From: an uncultured Propionibacteriaceae bacterium
GTDB taxonomy: Bacteria > Actinomycetota > Actinomycetes > Propionibacteriales > Propionibacteriaceae
Assembly: GCA_937926975.1 (NCBI GenBank)
Contig: CALBCJ010000010.1
Span: 53,413 to 117,412, forward strand
Length of the DNA: 64,000 nucleotides
Direction: 5' to 3'
How positions within the stretch are numbered: position 1 is the stretch's first letter; each line of letters opens with the position of its first letter. Positions 27,628 to 37,349 of this stretch are shown here, piece after piece. The translations under genes and the position numbers were made by a program. The notes beneath the pieces are model-generated. The model made no database searches and was not told where the DNA came from. It saw nothing but the letters and a program-made list of their open reading frames with translations.

Positions 27628-28770
27628 ATGAGCCACACCTCCCGCCGGCGTCGGATGGCGCGCCGCAGCCTGGTCGCGACCCAGTCCGCCAACCGGGACC
27701 TGCAGGCGGCGCTGAGCAGGCTCGGTCTGCCGTCCGACGCCACCGCGGAGGAGGTGCAGGAGGCCGTGGCGCGGCTGCGCAGCAGCGAGGCCGTGGCCTC
27801 GGTTCCGCTGCCGCTGCGCGACCCGCCATCGCTGGACGCGGCCGGGGTGGAGCGCCCGGAGCGCAGGAGAGGCGAGGAGCTCGGCCCGGACGAGGCTGAG
27901 ACCACCGGTGAGGGGTCCGCGGAGCCGGAGCGGGTGCTGGTCGGCACTGGCGCGGAGCCGGACCAGCGACCCGGACCGTTGAAGGACCAGTCGGGCGACG
28001 AGCCAGAGGGTGACCCTTTCGAGGGAGTCCTTGACGACGACTCCGACGGCCCCGTCTTCCAGCGCCACCCAGGCCGCAGCCGCCCCGGGCGGCCGCGCTC
28101 GGCCCGCAGCAGCGAGTCCCGGTCAGGTCGGCTGGCTGCCCTGCTCCGCTCGCCGGTGGTGCTGCTGGCCGTGGCAGTCCTGACTGCCGTGGCGGTGGTG
28201 ACGATCCAGCAGTCCCAGAGCTCCCAGCAAGGGCTCCCCGCCGGGCACCCCGCGGTAGGCGCCAGCGGAGCGCCTGCCGGCGGAGTGCCGACCGCGGCCG
28301 CCTCAACGCCCCAGCTGGACCAGGCCAAGGTGGCCGAGCTGACCGCCAAGGTGCAGGCCAACCCGAGGGACGCGGAGTCGATGAACGCGCTGGGTGACCT
28401 GTACTCGCGGGCCCGCCAGCCGCAGGAGGCCAAGCAGTGGCACAGCCGGGCGGTCGAGGTGGCGCCGGGCCATGTCGACGCCCGGCTGGCGCTGGGAGTC
28501 GACCTGTACAACCTGGACGATGTCGCCGAGGCGATCACCCAGTGGACCGAGGTCACCCGGATCGACCCCCGCCAGACCGAGGCCTGGTACAACCTCGGCT
28601 TTGCCTACCTCGGTCAGAACCCGCCCGACATGCCAGCGGTCGAGCGGTGCTGGAACCGGGTGGTCGAGCTTGACCCGGGCTCCGACATGGCTCAGACGGT
28701 GAGGGGACACCTCAGCCGCCTCGGCCTCGGCCCGTCCGCACCCGCCAGCCCGTCTGCCAGCAGGAGTTGA
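27628..28770 (+). CDS. Membrane-anchored TPR protein of the nrf operon (NrfG/CcmI-like role)
   Basis: 380 residues: a charged cytoplasmic N-terminal region of about 175 residues, rich in Asp/Glu/Pro, one transmembrane helix (SPVVLLAVAVLTAVAVVTI, about 176-194), a Ser/Ala/Gly linker, and extracytoplasmic TPR repeats (ESMNALGDLYSRARQPQEAK; VDARLALGVDLYNLDDVAEA; TEAWYNLGFAYLGQ). TPR proteins such as NrfG and CcmI hold apocytochromes during heme attachment in system I; a comparable role beside system II genes is inferred from position. It begins 3 nt after nrfA. Confidence 0.7.
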   Translation: MSHTSRRRRMARRSLVATQSANRDLQAALSRLGLPSDATAEEVQEAVARLRSSEAVASVPLPLRDPPSLDAAGVERPERRRGEELGPDEAETTGEGSAEPERVLVGTGAEPDQRPGPLKDQSGDEPEGDPFEGVLDDDSDGPVFQRHPGRSRPGRPRSARSSESRSGRLAALLRSPVVLLAVAVLTAVAVVTIQQSQSSQQGLPAGHPAVGASGAPAGGVPTAAASTPQLDQAKVAELTAKVQANPRDAESMNALGDLYSRARQPQEAKQWHSRAVEVAPGHVDARLALGVDLYNLDDVAEAITQWTEVTRIDPRQTEAWYNLGFAYLGQNPPDMPAVERCWNRVVELDPGSDMAQTVRGHLSRLGLGPSAPASPSASRS

Positions 28771-28774
28771 GTCG

Positions 28775-30217
28775 ATGAGCACCGACACCGCCGACCGTAC
28801 GGACCTTGCCCCGGCCGAGGACAGTGAGGGCGAGGTCCGTGACGTCTCGCTGCGCGAGGTCGGCGCCTGGGTCTACGCCTTCTGCTACTCCAAGAAGGTC
28901 GGTCTGCTGCTGATCCTGGCGATGGGGCTGATGTCTCTGCTCGGCGTGCTGATCCAGCAGGCCCCCGACGAGGTCCTGGGCAACCCGGAGTCGTACCAGG
29001 GCTGGCTGCGGACCGTGCAGCAGACCTATGACGGGTGGACCCCCGTGCTGTCGGCCCTCGGGCTGTTCCACGTCTTCTCGACGGTCTGGTTCCGGGCCAC
29101 CACGATCGCGCTGGCGGTGAGCATCATCGCCTGCACCAGCCACCGGCTGCCCAGGCTGTGGCAGGCGGCCACCCGTCCGCACGTCCACGTCCAGGACCGG
29201 TTCTTCGAGCACTCCCGGCTCCACTGCCAGGCGACCCTGGCCCAGCCCGTCGACGAGGCCTTGGACCTGGTCGCCGAGCGGCTCCGGAAGGCCGGCTACC
29301 GGGTGCTGCCGAACGGGCACGGTGACGGCTGGTACGCCGACCGGTTCCGCTGGATGCCGTTCGGAACCGCAGTCGCCCACGTGGCCTTCGTCGTGATCCT
29401 GGTCGGGGTGCTGGTCTCGTCGCTGGCCGGCTTCTCGGACAAGGACTTCAGCGTCACCGTGGGCAGCCGCCGCGAGGTCGGCCACCAGACCGGGCTGGCA
29501 GTGGCGGCGACTGCCTTCAGCGCCAGCCACGACGACCAGGGCCGTCCCCGCGACTACGCCTCTGAGCTGGTGCTGTACCAGGACGGAGCCGAGGTGGCAC
29601 GCCAGACGGTCCGGGTCAACCAGCCGCTGCGCTACCGCGGGGTGGCCTTCTACCAGGCCGCGTACGGGACCGCCGCGGTGGTGACCGTCCGCGATGCCGG
29701 AGGCAGGACTGTCTACTCGGGCGGGGTGCCGCTGCAGTGGACCAGCAATGACGGCCAGAACGTGTACGGCCGGGTGGTGCTGGCCGAGCAGGGCATCGAG
29801 ATGTACGTGATCGGGGCCGCCTCCGGCGCCCAGAGCACCGACATCAAGCCTGGCCAGGTGGCTGTCCAGCTGTACGGGGAGGGCCAGCGCCAGCCGCTCG
29901 GGTCCCAGGTGCTCAGCCCGGGCAAGGAGGTGGTCCTCGGCGACCTGAGGTTCACCTTCGAGCGCGAGCAGCAGTTCACCGGCCTGATCGTGGCCCGTGA
30001 CCCGGGTGCGCTGCTGGTGTGGATCGGCTCGGGGCTGATCGTGGTCGGGATGGTCCTGACCTTGTTCTTCCGTCACCGTCGGCTCTGGGTGCAGGTCCGC
30101 GACCAGAGCGGCCAGGCCGTGCTGCGGGTCGCCTCCCCGGACCGTCAGGACACGGTCTTCGCCCGTCAGGTGCACGGGCTGGTCACATCGCTGTCGAAGG
30201 AGACTCCCGATGCTTGA
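28775..30217 (+). CDS. resB: Cytochrome c biogenesis protein ResB (system II)
   Basis: 480 residues. Partner of ResC/CcsA in the membrane heme lyase that exports heme and attaches it to CXXCH motifs. Transmembrane segments at about 42-62, 88-118 and 192-212 surround a large extracytoplasmic domain, and a last helix lies near 407-430, the ResB/CcsB plan. HVFSTVWF and GVAFYQAAYG are family-like blocks. It starts 5 nt after the TPR gene and overlaps resC by 8 nt. Probably dedicated to NrfH/NrfA maturation, though it could serve other cytochromes. Confidence 0.9.
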   Translation: MSTDTADRTDLAPAEDSEGEVRDVSLREVGAWVYAFCYSKKVGLLLILAMGLMSLLGVLIQQAPDEVLGNPESYQGWLRTVQQTYDGWTPVLSALGLFHVFSTVWFRATTIALAVSIIACTSHRLPRLWQAATRPHVHVQDRFFEHSRLHCQATLAQPVDEALDLVAERLRKAGYRVLPNGHGDGWYADRFRWMPFGTAVAHVAFVVILVGVLVSSLAGFSDKDFSVTVGSRREVGHQTGLAVAATAFSASHDDQGRPRDYASELVLYQDGAEVARQTVRVNQPLRYRGVAFYQAAYGTAAVVTVRDAGGRTVYSGGVPLQWTSNDGQNVYGRVVLAEQGIEMYVIGAASGAQSTDIKPGQVAVQLYGEGQRQPLGSQVLSPGKEVVLGDLRFTFEREQQFTGLIVARDPGALLVWIGSGLIVVGMVLTLFFRHRRLWVQVRDQSGQAVLRVASPDRQDTVFARQVHGLVTSLSKETPDA

Positions 30218-31109
30218 GCTGTCGAGGCTGTGCGTTCTCGCCACCACGATCCTGGTCGGCCTGGCTCTGCTGGTCCAGGTCCTGGTCCTGTTCACCCAGA
30301 GCTCTGGGCGCCGGGCCCCGGCCCGCCAGAAGGCCCTGGTGGGGGCCGGCGGTCCTGGTGCCTCGGCGCCCGCGTCAGCCGCCGCGGGGCCGGCCCGGGT
30401 GCGGGGGGTCGGCCGGTACGGGGTCTGGCTGCTACGGGCTGCCGCGCTGGTGCTGACCGCCGGGCTGGTGGCCCGGGTGGTGCACACCGGCCACGCCCCC
30501 TTCGCCAACCAGTACGAGTTCGCGGTGGCCTTCGCCTGGGGGGTCCTGGTGGCCCAGATCTGGTTCGAGCACCGCTACCGGGTGGCCGCGCTGGGGATGG
30601 CCGTGCTGCCGGTGGTGCTGGCCATGCTGCTCTACGCCGACACCGTCGGTGCCGAGGCGGTGCCGCTGGTGCCGGCGCTGCAGAACCACCTGCTGCTGAC
30701 CCTGCACGTGGTGACCGCGGTGCTGGGCTACGGGGCGGCCGGGGTGGCCTGCGGAGCGGCCGTGCTGTACCTGCTCAAGCCGTACCTGCGGTGGCGGTTC
30801 ATCCCGTCGGAGGACCTGCTGGAGGAGGTCGGCTACCGGGCCACGGTGCTGACCTTCCCGCTGCTGACGATCATGATCGTGCTCGGTGCGATCTGGGCGG
30901 ACATCGCCTGGGGCTCGTACTGGAGCTGGGACCCGAAGGAGACCGCGGCGCTGGTGACCTGGCTGGTGTACGGCGGCTACCTGCACGCCCGGGTGGTCGG
31001 CAGCTGGCGGGGCAGGCGGGCCGCCTGGCTGCTGGTGCTCGGCTTCGCGGCGGTGCTGTTCACCTACTTCGGGAACCTGTTCTTCGGCGGGCTCCACTCG
31101 TACGCCTGA
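30210..31109 (+). CDS. resC: Cytochrome c biogenesis protein CcsA/ResC (heme-handling)
   Basis: 299 residues, about eight transmembrane helices. Contains the tryptophan-rich WWD-type heme-handling motif WGSYWSWDPKETAALVTWLV (about 233-252) and flanking conserved histidines (TGHAPFANQYEF; LTLHVVTAVLGYG). Works with ResB to move heme outward and form thioether bonds. The start lies within the end of resB, and its TGA overlaps the next ATG by one base (TGATG), so synthesis of the three proteins is coupled. Confidence 0.93.
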   Translation: MLELSRLCVLATTILVGLALLVQVLVLFTQSSGRRAPARQKALVGAGGPGASAPASAAAGPARVRGVGRYGVWLLRAAALVLTAGLVARVVHTGHAPFANQYEFAVAFAWGVLVAQIWFEHRYRVAALGMAVLPVVLAMLLYADTVGAEAVPLVPALQNHLLLTLHVVTAVLGYGAAGVACGAAVLYLLKPYLRWRFIPSEDLLEEVGYRATVLTFPLLTIMIVLGAIWADIAWGSYWSWDPKETAALVTWLVYGGYLHARVVGSWRGRRAAWLLVLGFAAVLFTYFGNLFFGGLHSYA

Positions 31110-31663
31110 TGACCGAGCAGCGTTCCCGGACGAGCCCGGCGCTGGTGGTCGGGGTGGTCGTCACCCTGGTGGTGGTGCTCACCGCCGCCTGGTGGCTGGT
31201 GCGGGACACCTCCCCAGCGGCAGTCCCGTCGGCGGCACCCGTGGCCCGGGCCGGCCAGCCAGCACCGTCGTTCGAGGCTTCGTCGGTCGACGGAACCGCG
31301 GTCTCCCTGGCCGCCCTGCGGGGCAAGCCGGTGTGGCTGACCTTCGGGGCCACCTGGTGCGCTGAGTGCCGCAGCGAGGCTGCCGACCTGGAGCAGGCCG
31401 CCAGCGCGGCCCGCGACCAGGGGGTTGTGACCGTGATGGTCTTCGCCGGTGACGACCCGGCCACCGTGCGCGACTACGCCTCGCGGCTCGGGCTGACCAT
31501 GACCCAGGTACCCGACCCGCAACGTCGGGTCGCCGCCCGCTACCAGGTCTCCGGAGTGCCCACCCACTACTTCATCGGCGCTGACCAGACGATCCAGACG
31601 GTCCGGGTGGGGCTGCTCAGCCGGTCTCAGATGGACGCTGCTCTGGCTGACCTGACCCGGTAG
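31109..31663 (+). CDS. ResA/TlpA-like membrane-anchored thioredoxin
   Basis: 184 residues: N-terminal membrane anchor (about 10-31) and an extracytoplasmic TlpA/AhpC-type thioredoxin domain with active site ATWCAECRSE and cis-Pro segment VSGVPTHYF. The expected role is to reduce the cysteines of apocytochrome CXXCH motifs before heme attachment by ResBC. Electrons normally come from a CcdA-type protein; none is in this operon. Last gene of the nrf-ccs operon; hisI follows within a few bases. Confidence 0.88.
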   Translation: MTEQRSRTSPALVVGVVVTLVVVLTAAWWLVRDTSPAAVPSAAPVARAGQPAPSFEASSVDGTAVSLAALRGKPVWLTFGATWCAECRSEAADLEQAASAARDQGVVTVMVFAGDDPATVRDYASRLGLTMTQVPDPQRRVAARYQVSGVPTHYFIGADQTIQTVRVGLLSRSQMDAALADLTR

Positions 31664-31669
31664 GCCACA

Positions 31670-32006
31670 ATGGCCGGCATGGCTGACCCGCGGACCCCAG
31701 GGGCGCTGCGTCCCGCGATCGCTCAGGACGCCACGACCGGCGCGGTGCTGATGCTGGCATGGATGGATGACGAGGCGCTGGCCCGGACCATCGAGACCCG
31801 CCAGGCCACGTACTGGTCCCGGTCGCGGGGGGAGTACTGGGTGAAGGGCGCCACCTCGGGCCACACCCAGCACGTACGCCGGGTCCGGCTGGACTGTGAC
31901 GCCGACACCATCCTGCTCCAGGTGGACCAGGTCGGCCCGGCCTGCCACACCAACCAGCCGACCTGCTTCGACGCCGGGGAGCTGCTCCTCGACGAGGAGG
32001 GACCGG

Positions 32007-32014
<8 letters not shown>
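31670..32014 (+). CDS. hisI: Phosphoribosyl-AMP cyclohydrolase
   Basis: Third step of histidine synthesis: opens the purine ring of phosphoribosyl-AMP. 114 residues with the HisI core VLMLAWMDDEAL, YWSRSRGEYWVKGATSGH, the metal-binding DCDADTILL and GPACHTNQPTCF. Two in-frame ATGs (31670, 31679) are possible; the first has a weak GGTAGG upstream. The gene is detached from the other his genes (about 48.6-54.6 kb) and linked to trpE, whose start lies inside its last codons, an arrangement shared with other actinobacteria. Confidence 0.95.
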
Positions 32015-33503
<1,489 letters not shown>

Positions 33504-33534
33504 CCTGGGCCAGCCCACCGCCTGAGGAGGACAC

Positions 33535-34329
33535 GTGACCCAGACCGTACTCGACAGCATCATCGCCGGCGTGCGCGCCGACCTGGAGCAGCGCCAGGCA
33601 CGGCTCCCGCTGCCCCAGCTGCGCCGTCAGGCGAGCGCGGCCGCACCCCCCCTCGACCCGCTGCCGGTGCTGCAGGCCCCCGGGCTGTCGGTGATCGCCG
33701 AGGTGAAGCGGGCCTCGCCGTCGAAGGGACCCCTCGCGGAGATCCCCGAGCCGGCCGAGCTGGCCGCCGCGTACCAGGCCGGAGGTGCCGCCGCGATCTC
33801 GGTGCTGACCGAGCAGCGCCGCTTCGGCGGCTGCCTGGCCGACCTGGACGCGGTCCGGGCCCGGGTGGGGATCCCGGTGCTGCGCAAGGACTTCGTCGTT
33901 GAGGAGTACCAGGTCTGGGAGGCCCGCGCCCATGGCGCCGACCTGGTGCTGCTGATCGTGGCCGCACTGGATGACGAGCGGCTGCCCGCCCTGCACCACC
34001 TGGTGACCGAGCTCGGGATGACCGCCCTGGTGGAGGTGCACTCCGAGACCGAGGCCCGCCGGGCCCTAGGCTGCGGGGCGCGCCTGGTGGGCGTGAACAA
34101 CCGGGACCTGCGCACCCTGGAGGTGAACCCGGCCACCTTCGGCCGGGTGGCCGCCAGCATCGGGCCGGCGGCGGTGCGGGTAGCCGAGTCCGGGATCGGG
34201 ACGCCCGACGACGCCCGGGCCGCGGCCCAGGCCGGCGCCGACGCGGTGCTGGTAGGGGAGGCCCTGGTCCGTGACCACGACCCGAGTCAGGCCGTAGTCC
34301 GGCTGCTGGAGGCCGGTAGGCTCGGGTAG
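33535..34329 (+). CDS. trpC: Indole-3-glycerol phosphate synthase
   Basis: TIM-barrel enzyme converting CdRP to indole-3-glycerol phosphate. 264 residues with VIAEVKRASPSKGPL (phosphate/Lys), ISVLTEQRRFGG, VLRKDFVVEEYQV, LVGVNNRDLRTLEV and AESGIGTPDDA. Not fused to TrpF; no trpF is found here, so the preceding isomerisation probably depends on the PriA-type HisA at 53.8 kb. The GTG start follows GAGGAGGA. Confidence 0.96.
   Translation: MTQTVLDSIIAGVRADLEQRQARLPLPQLRRQASAAAPPLDPLPVLQAPGLSVIAEVKRASPSKGPLAEIPEPAELAAAYQAGGAAAISVLTEQRRFGGCLADLDAVRARVGIPVLRKDFVVEEYQVWEARAHGADLVLLIVAALDDERLPALHHLVTELGMTALVEVHSETEARRALGCGARLVGVNNRDLRTLEVNPATFGRVAASIGPAAVRVAESGIGTPDDARAAAQAGADAVLVGEALVRDHDPSQAVVRLLEAGRLG
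34317..34322 (+). promoter_or_regulatory. Possible internal -10 element TAGGCT before trpB
   Basis: TAGGCT inside the last codons of trpC, 27 nt before the trpB ATG; the leader it would give holds a GAAAGGA ribosome-binding site. It could let trpBA be transcribed separately. Confidence 0.3.
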
Positions 34330-34349
34330 CCCCTTCCCGAAAGGACCGT

Positions 34350-35588
34350 ATGCCGCGCCTGCCCGATCCCCGGGGCCACTTCGCCCGCTTCGGTGGCAAG
34401 TTCGTCCCGGAGGCCTTGTTCGCTGCGCTGGACCAGCTCGAGCGCGAGTACCGGGCGGCGAGCGCCGACCCGGCCTTCGCCTCCGAGCTGGCCGGGCTCC
34501 TCACCGACTACGCCGGGCGCCCGTCGTCGCTGACCGAGGCGCCGCGGTTCTCGCGCCACTGCGGCCGGGCGAGGGTGCTGCTGAAGCGGGAGGACCTCAA
34601 CCACACCGGCTCCCACAAGATCAACAACGTGCTGGGGCAGGCGCTGCTGGCGCAGCGGATGGGCAAGCGCCGCCTGATCGCCGAGACCGGGGCTGGCCAG
34701 CACGGGGTAGCGACCGCGACCGCGGCGGCCCTGCTGGGCCTGGAGTGCGTGGTCTACATGGGGCAGGTCGACACCGAGCGGCAGGCCCTGAACGTGGCCC
34801 GGATGCAGCTGCTGGGTGCCAGGGTGGTCGCGGTCGGGTCCGGCTCGCGGACCCTCAAGGACGCCATGAACGAGGCGCTGCGGGACTGGGTGGCGAGCGT
34901 CGACCACACCCACTACCTGATCGGCTCGGTCGGCGGGCCGCACCCGTTTCCCGAGATCGTCCGCGACTTCCAGTCGGTGATCTCGGCTGAGACCCGCGAG
35001 CAGGTGCTGCAGCGCTACGGCCGGCTGCCGGACGCGGTGCTGGCCTGCGTCGGCGGCGGGTCAAACGCGATGGGCATGTTCAGCGGCTTCATCGACGACC
35101 CAGAGGTGGCGCTGCTCGGCTTCGAGGCCGGCGGCGAGGGAGTGGAGACCGGCCGGCACGCGGCCACCATCGCGGCCGGTGAGATCGGGGTGCTGCACGG
35201 GATGCGGACCTTCGTGCTCCAGGACGAGGACGGCCAGACCAAGGAGTCGCACTCGGTCTCGGCCGGGCTCGACTACCCCGGGGTGGGGCCGGAGCACGCC
35301 TGGCTGGCTGAGACCGGCCGGGCCCAGTACGAGCCGGTGACTGACGCCGAGGCGATGGCCGCGTTCCGGCTGCTGAGCCAGACCGAGGGGATCATGCCGG
35401 CGATAGAGTCGGCCCACGCGGTCGCCGGGGCGGTCCGGGTCGGGCAGCGGATGGCCCAGGAGCAGCCCGGCGCCAGCCCGCTGCTGGTGGTCTGCCTGTC
35501 GGGCCGCGGAGACAAGGACGTCGACACGGCGGTCTCCTGGTTCGGGCTGGACGGGACCGCCGACGAGACCACAGGGGCGATGGCATGA
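34350..35588 (+). CDS. trpB: Tryptophan synthase beta chain
   Basis: PLP enzyme joining indole and serine. 412 residues, with FGGKFVPEALF near the N-terminus, the PLP lysine in LNHTGSHKINN, AETGAGQHGVATATAAAL, the phosphate loop CVGGGSNAMG and the C-terminal LVVCLSGRGDKD. Coupled to trpA by an ATGA overlap. Confidence 0.97.
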   Translation: MPRLPDPRGHFARFGGKFVPEALFAALDQLEREYRAASADPAFASELAGLLTDYAGRPSSLTEAPRFSRHCGRARVLLKREDLNHTGSHKINNVLGQALLAQRMGKRRLIAETGAGQHGVATATAAALLGLECVVYMGQVDTERQALNVARMQLLGARVVAVGSGSRTLKDAMNEALRDWVASVDHTHYLIGSVGGPHPFPEIVRDFQSVISAETREQVLQRYGRLPDAVLACVGGGSNAMGMFSGFIDDPEVALLGFEAGGEGVETGRHAATIAAGEIGVLHGMRTFVLQDEDGQTKESHSVSAGLDYPGVGPEHAWLAETGRAQYEPVTDAEAMAAFRLLSQTEGIMPAIESAHAVAGAVRVGQRMAQEQPGASPLLVVCLSGRGDKDVDTAVSWFGLDGTADETTGAMA

Positions 35589-36427
35589 GCGGGTACGACC
35601 AGACCAGGCTCGGCCGCAGCGGCCAGGTCTTCCAGCGGGCGGTCGAGGAAGACCGGTCGGTACTGGTCGGCTACCTGCCGGTCGGCTTCCCCGACGTCGC
35701 GGCCTCGATCGCGGCGATGCGGGCCGCCACCGAGGGAGTCGACGGCACCGGCTGCGACCTGCTGGAGATCGGGCTGCCCTACTCCGACCCGGTCATGGAC
35801 GGCGTCGCGATCCAGCACGCCGGCACCGCGGCACTGGACCGCGGGGTCCGGACCCGGGACCTCTTCTCGGCCGTGGAGCAGGTGGCCGCGACCGGGACCC
35901 TGCCGCTGACGATGACCTACTGGAACCTGGTCGAGCGGTACGGGGTGGACCGCTTCGCCCGGGACCTCGCCGCCGCCGGCGGGGCCGGCCTGATCACCCC
36001 GGACCTGACGCCGGACGAGGCCGAGGAGTGGATCGCGGCCTCGGACCGCTACCAGCTGGACCGGGTCTTCCTGGTAGCGCCGTCGTCGACCGATGAGCGG
36101 GTCCAGGCCACGGTCGCCCAGTGCCGGGGCTTCGTCTACGCCACCGCGGTGATGGGCGTCACCGGGACCCGCGACCAGGTCTCGGACGCGGCCCCCCGCC
36201 TGGTGTCGCGGGTCCGTGAGCTGGGGCCGGGAGTCCCGGTCGGCGTTGGGCTCGGGGTGTCGAACGGGGAGCAGGCAGCCACCCTGGCCCGCCACGCCGA
36301 CGGTGTGATCGTCGGCTCGGCCCTGGTGAAGACCCTGATCGCTGCGGACCAGCAGCAGACCCCGACCGACACCCGGGCGCTGCGGGAGCTGGTGGCGGAC
36401 CTGGCCCGGGGCGTGAGGGCGCGATGA
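35585..36427 (+). CDS. trpA: Tryptophan synthase alpha chain
   Basis: Cleaves indole-3-glycerol phosphate to indole, which is channelled to TrpB. 280 residues; catalytic Glu61 (LLEIGLPYSDP) and Asp72 (MDG) with the same 11-residue spacing as E49/D60 in Salmonella, and GVTGTRDQVS at the phosphate site. The first 30 residues (MSGYDQTRLGRSGQVFQRAV) are slightly longer than usual. The start overlaps the trpB stop. Confidence 0.96.
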   Translation: MSGYDQTRLGRSGQVFQRAVEEDRSVLVGYLPVGFPDVAASIAAMRAATEGVDGTGCDLLEIGLPYSDPVMDGVAIQHAGTAALDRGVRTRDLFSAVEQVAATGTLPLTMTYWNLVERYGVDRFARDLAAAGGAGLITPDLTPDEAEEWIAASDRYQLDRVFLVAPSSTDERVQATVAQCRGFVYATAVMGVTGTRDQVSDAAPRLVSRVRELGPGVPVGVGLGVSNGEQAATLARHADGVIVGSALVKTLIAADQQQTPTDTRALRELVADLARGVRAR

Positions 36428-36506
36428 GGCTGGCAGCGGCGAGCTCAGCCTCGTACTGGGGGGATGGCCTGGACACCTCGATCTCACGGCACGACTAGGA
36501 GTCGCG

Positions 36507-37349
36507 ATGGCGAAGAAGAAGTCCTCGAACCGGTCAGGCTCCCGCCGGCCCGCCACGGCCGAGCCAGCCCGGCCGCGGCTGTCCCGGGCCCAGCAGCTGG
36601 CCGAGCGGGAGGCCGCGGTAGCGGCCCAGAACCGCAGGCGCCGGGCTCTGGGGATCGGCGCCGGTCTGCTGCTGCTGGCTCTGGTGGCCACGATCGCCGG
36701 GTACGGCTGGTGGCGCAGCAACCGCGCCATCCCGAGCGCCGTGCCGTCCGCGGCCGGCACAGCCTCATCGGCCGCGGCGGGGTCCGCGAGCCCGGGCAGC
36801 ACTCAGCCGGCAGTCGGCTTTGCCCCGGTCACCATCCAGCCGGGCCAGGGGGTCCGGATCGGCTCGGCCGAGGCCCCCAACGTGGTCGCGGTCTACCTCG
36901 ACTTCCACTGCGGGCACTGCCAGACCTTCGAGTCGGCGTACGGTCCGACCCTGAACCAGCTGACCGACAGCGGCCGGGTGGCCGTCGAGTACTGGCCGCT
37001 CGGCTTCCTCTCGGCGGGGAGCAAGTCAGCGTCCAACGCCTTCGCCTGCGCCGCCGAGCGCGACCCCGGCTTCGGTCGCGAGCTGCACGACGCCGTGTTC
37101 CGAAACCAGCAGGCAAAGTGGTCCGACGAGCAGCTGCTGGGGCTGTCCCGGCAGCTGCGCCCGACCCTGCCCGAGGGGTACGAGGCCTGCGTCACGGACA
37201 AGCCGCACCTGGCCTGGGTGGACGGGATCTTCAAGGCTGTCACGAACGGTGGTCCGGTCACCGAGGGGACCCCGACGGTCACCGTGAACGGTCAGCCCTT
37301 TGACCTCACCACCGGCACCCCGACTGCACTGGTGGAGCGGCTGGTATGA
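36507..37349 (+). CDS. DsbA-like membrane-anchored thiol oxidoreductase
   Basis: 280 residues: basic cytoplasmic N-terminus, one transmembrane helix (about 47-70), a Ser/Ala linker and an extracytoplasmic thioredoxin-like domain of the DsbA/thioredoxin_4 type with CGHC (VYLDFHCGHCQTFES), further cysteines (FACAAERD; ACVTDK) and the cis-Pro region EGTPTVTVNGQ. Probably makes or isomerises disulfides in exported proteins. ATG 36507 follows TAGGAGT. Overlaps lgt (ATGA); both belong to envelope protein maturation. Confidence 0.88.
   Translation: MAKKKSSNRSGSRRPATAEPARPRLSRAQQLAEREAAVAAQNRRRRALGIGAGLLLLALVATIAGYGWWRSNRAIPSAVPSAAGTASSAAAGSASPGSTQPAVGFAPVTIQPGQGVRIGSAEAPNVVAVYLDFHCGHCQTFESAYGPTLNQLTDSGRVAVEYWPLGFLSAGSKSASNAFACAAERDPGFGRELHDAVFRNQQAKWSDEQLLGLSRQLRPTLPEGYEACVTDKPHLAWVDGIFKAVTNGGPVTEGTPTVTVNGQPFDLTTGTPTALVERLV

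Noticed and set aside
28712..30508. Long minus-strand frame opposite resB and resC
   Set aside because: Composition typical of a shadow (His/Asp/Gln/Gly runs), no motifs; ResB and ResC on the plus strand are certain.
31109..31663. Apparent fusion of the ResA-like thioredoxin to a long upstream frame (from 30230)
   Set aside because: The upstream part is an out-of-frame reading of resC (Gly/Arg/Pro-rich); the real start is the ATG overlapping the resC stop.
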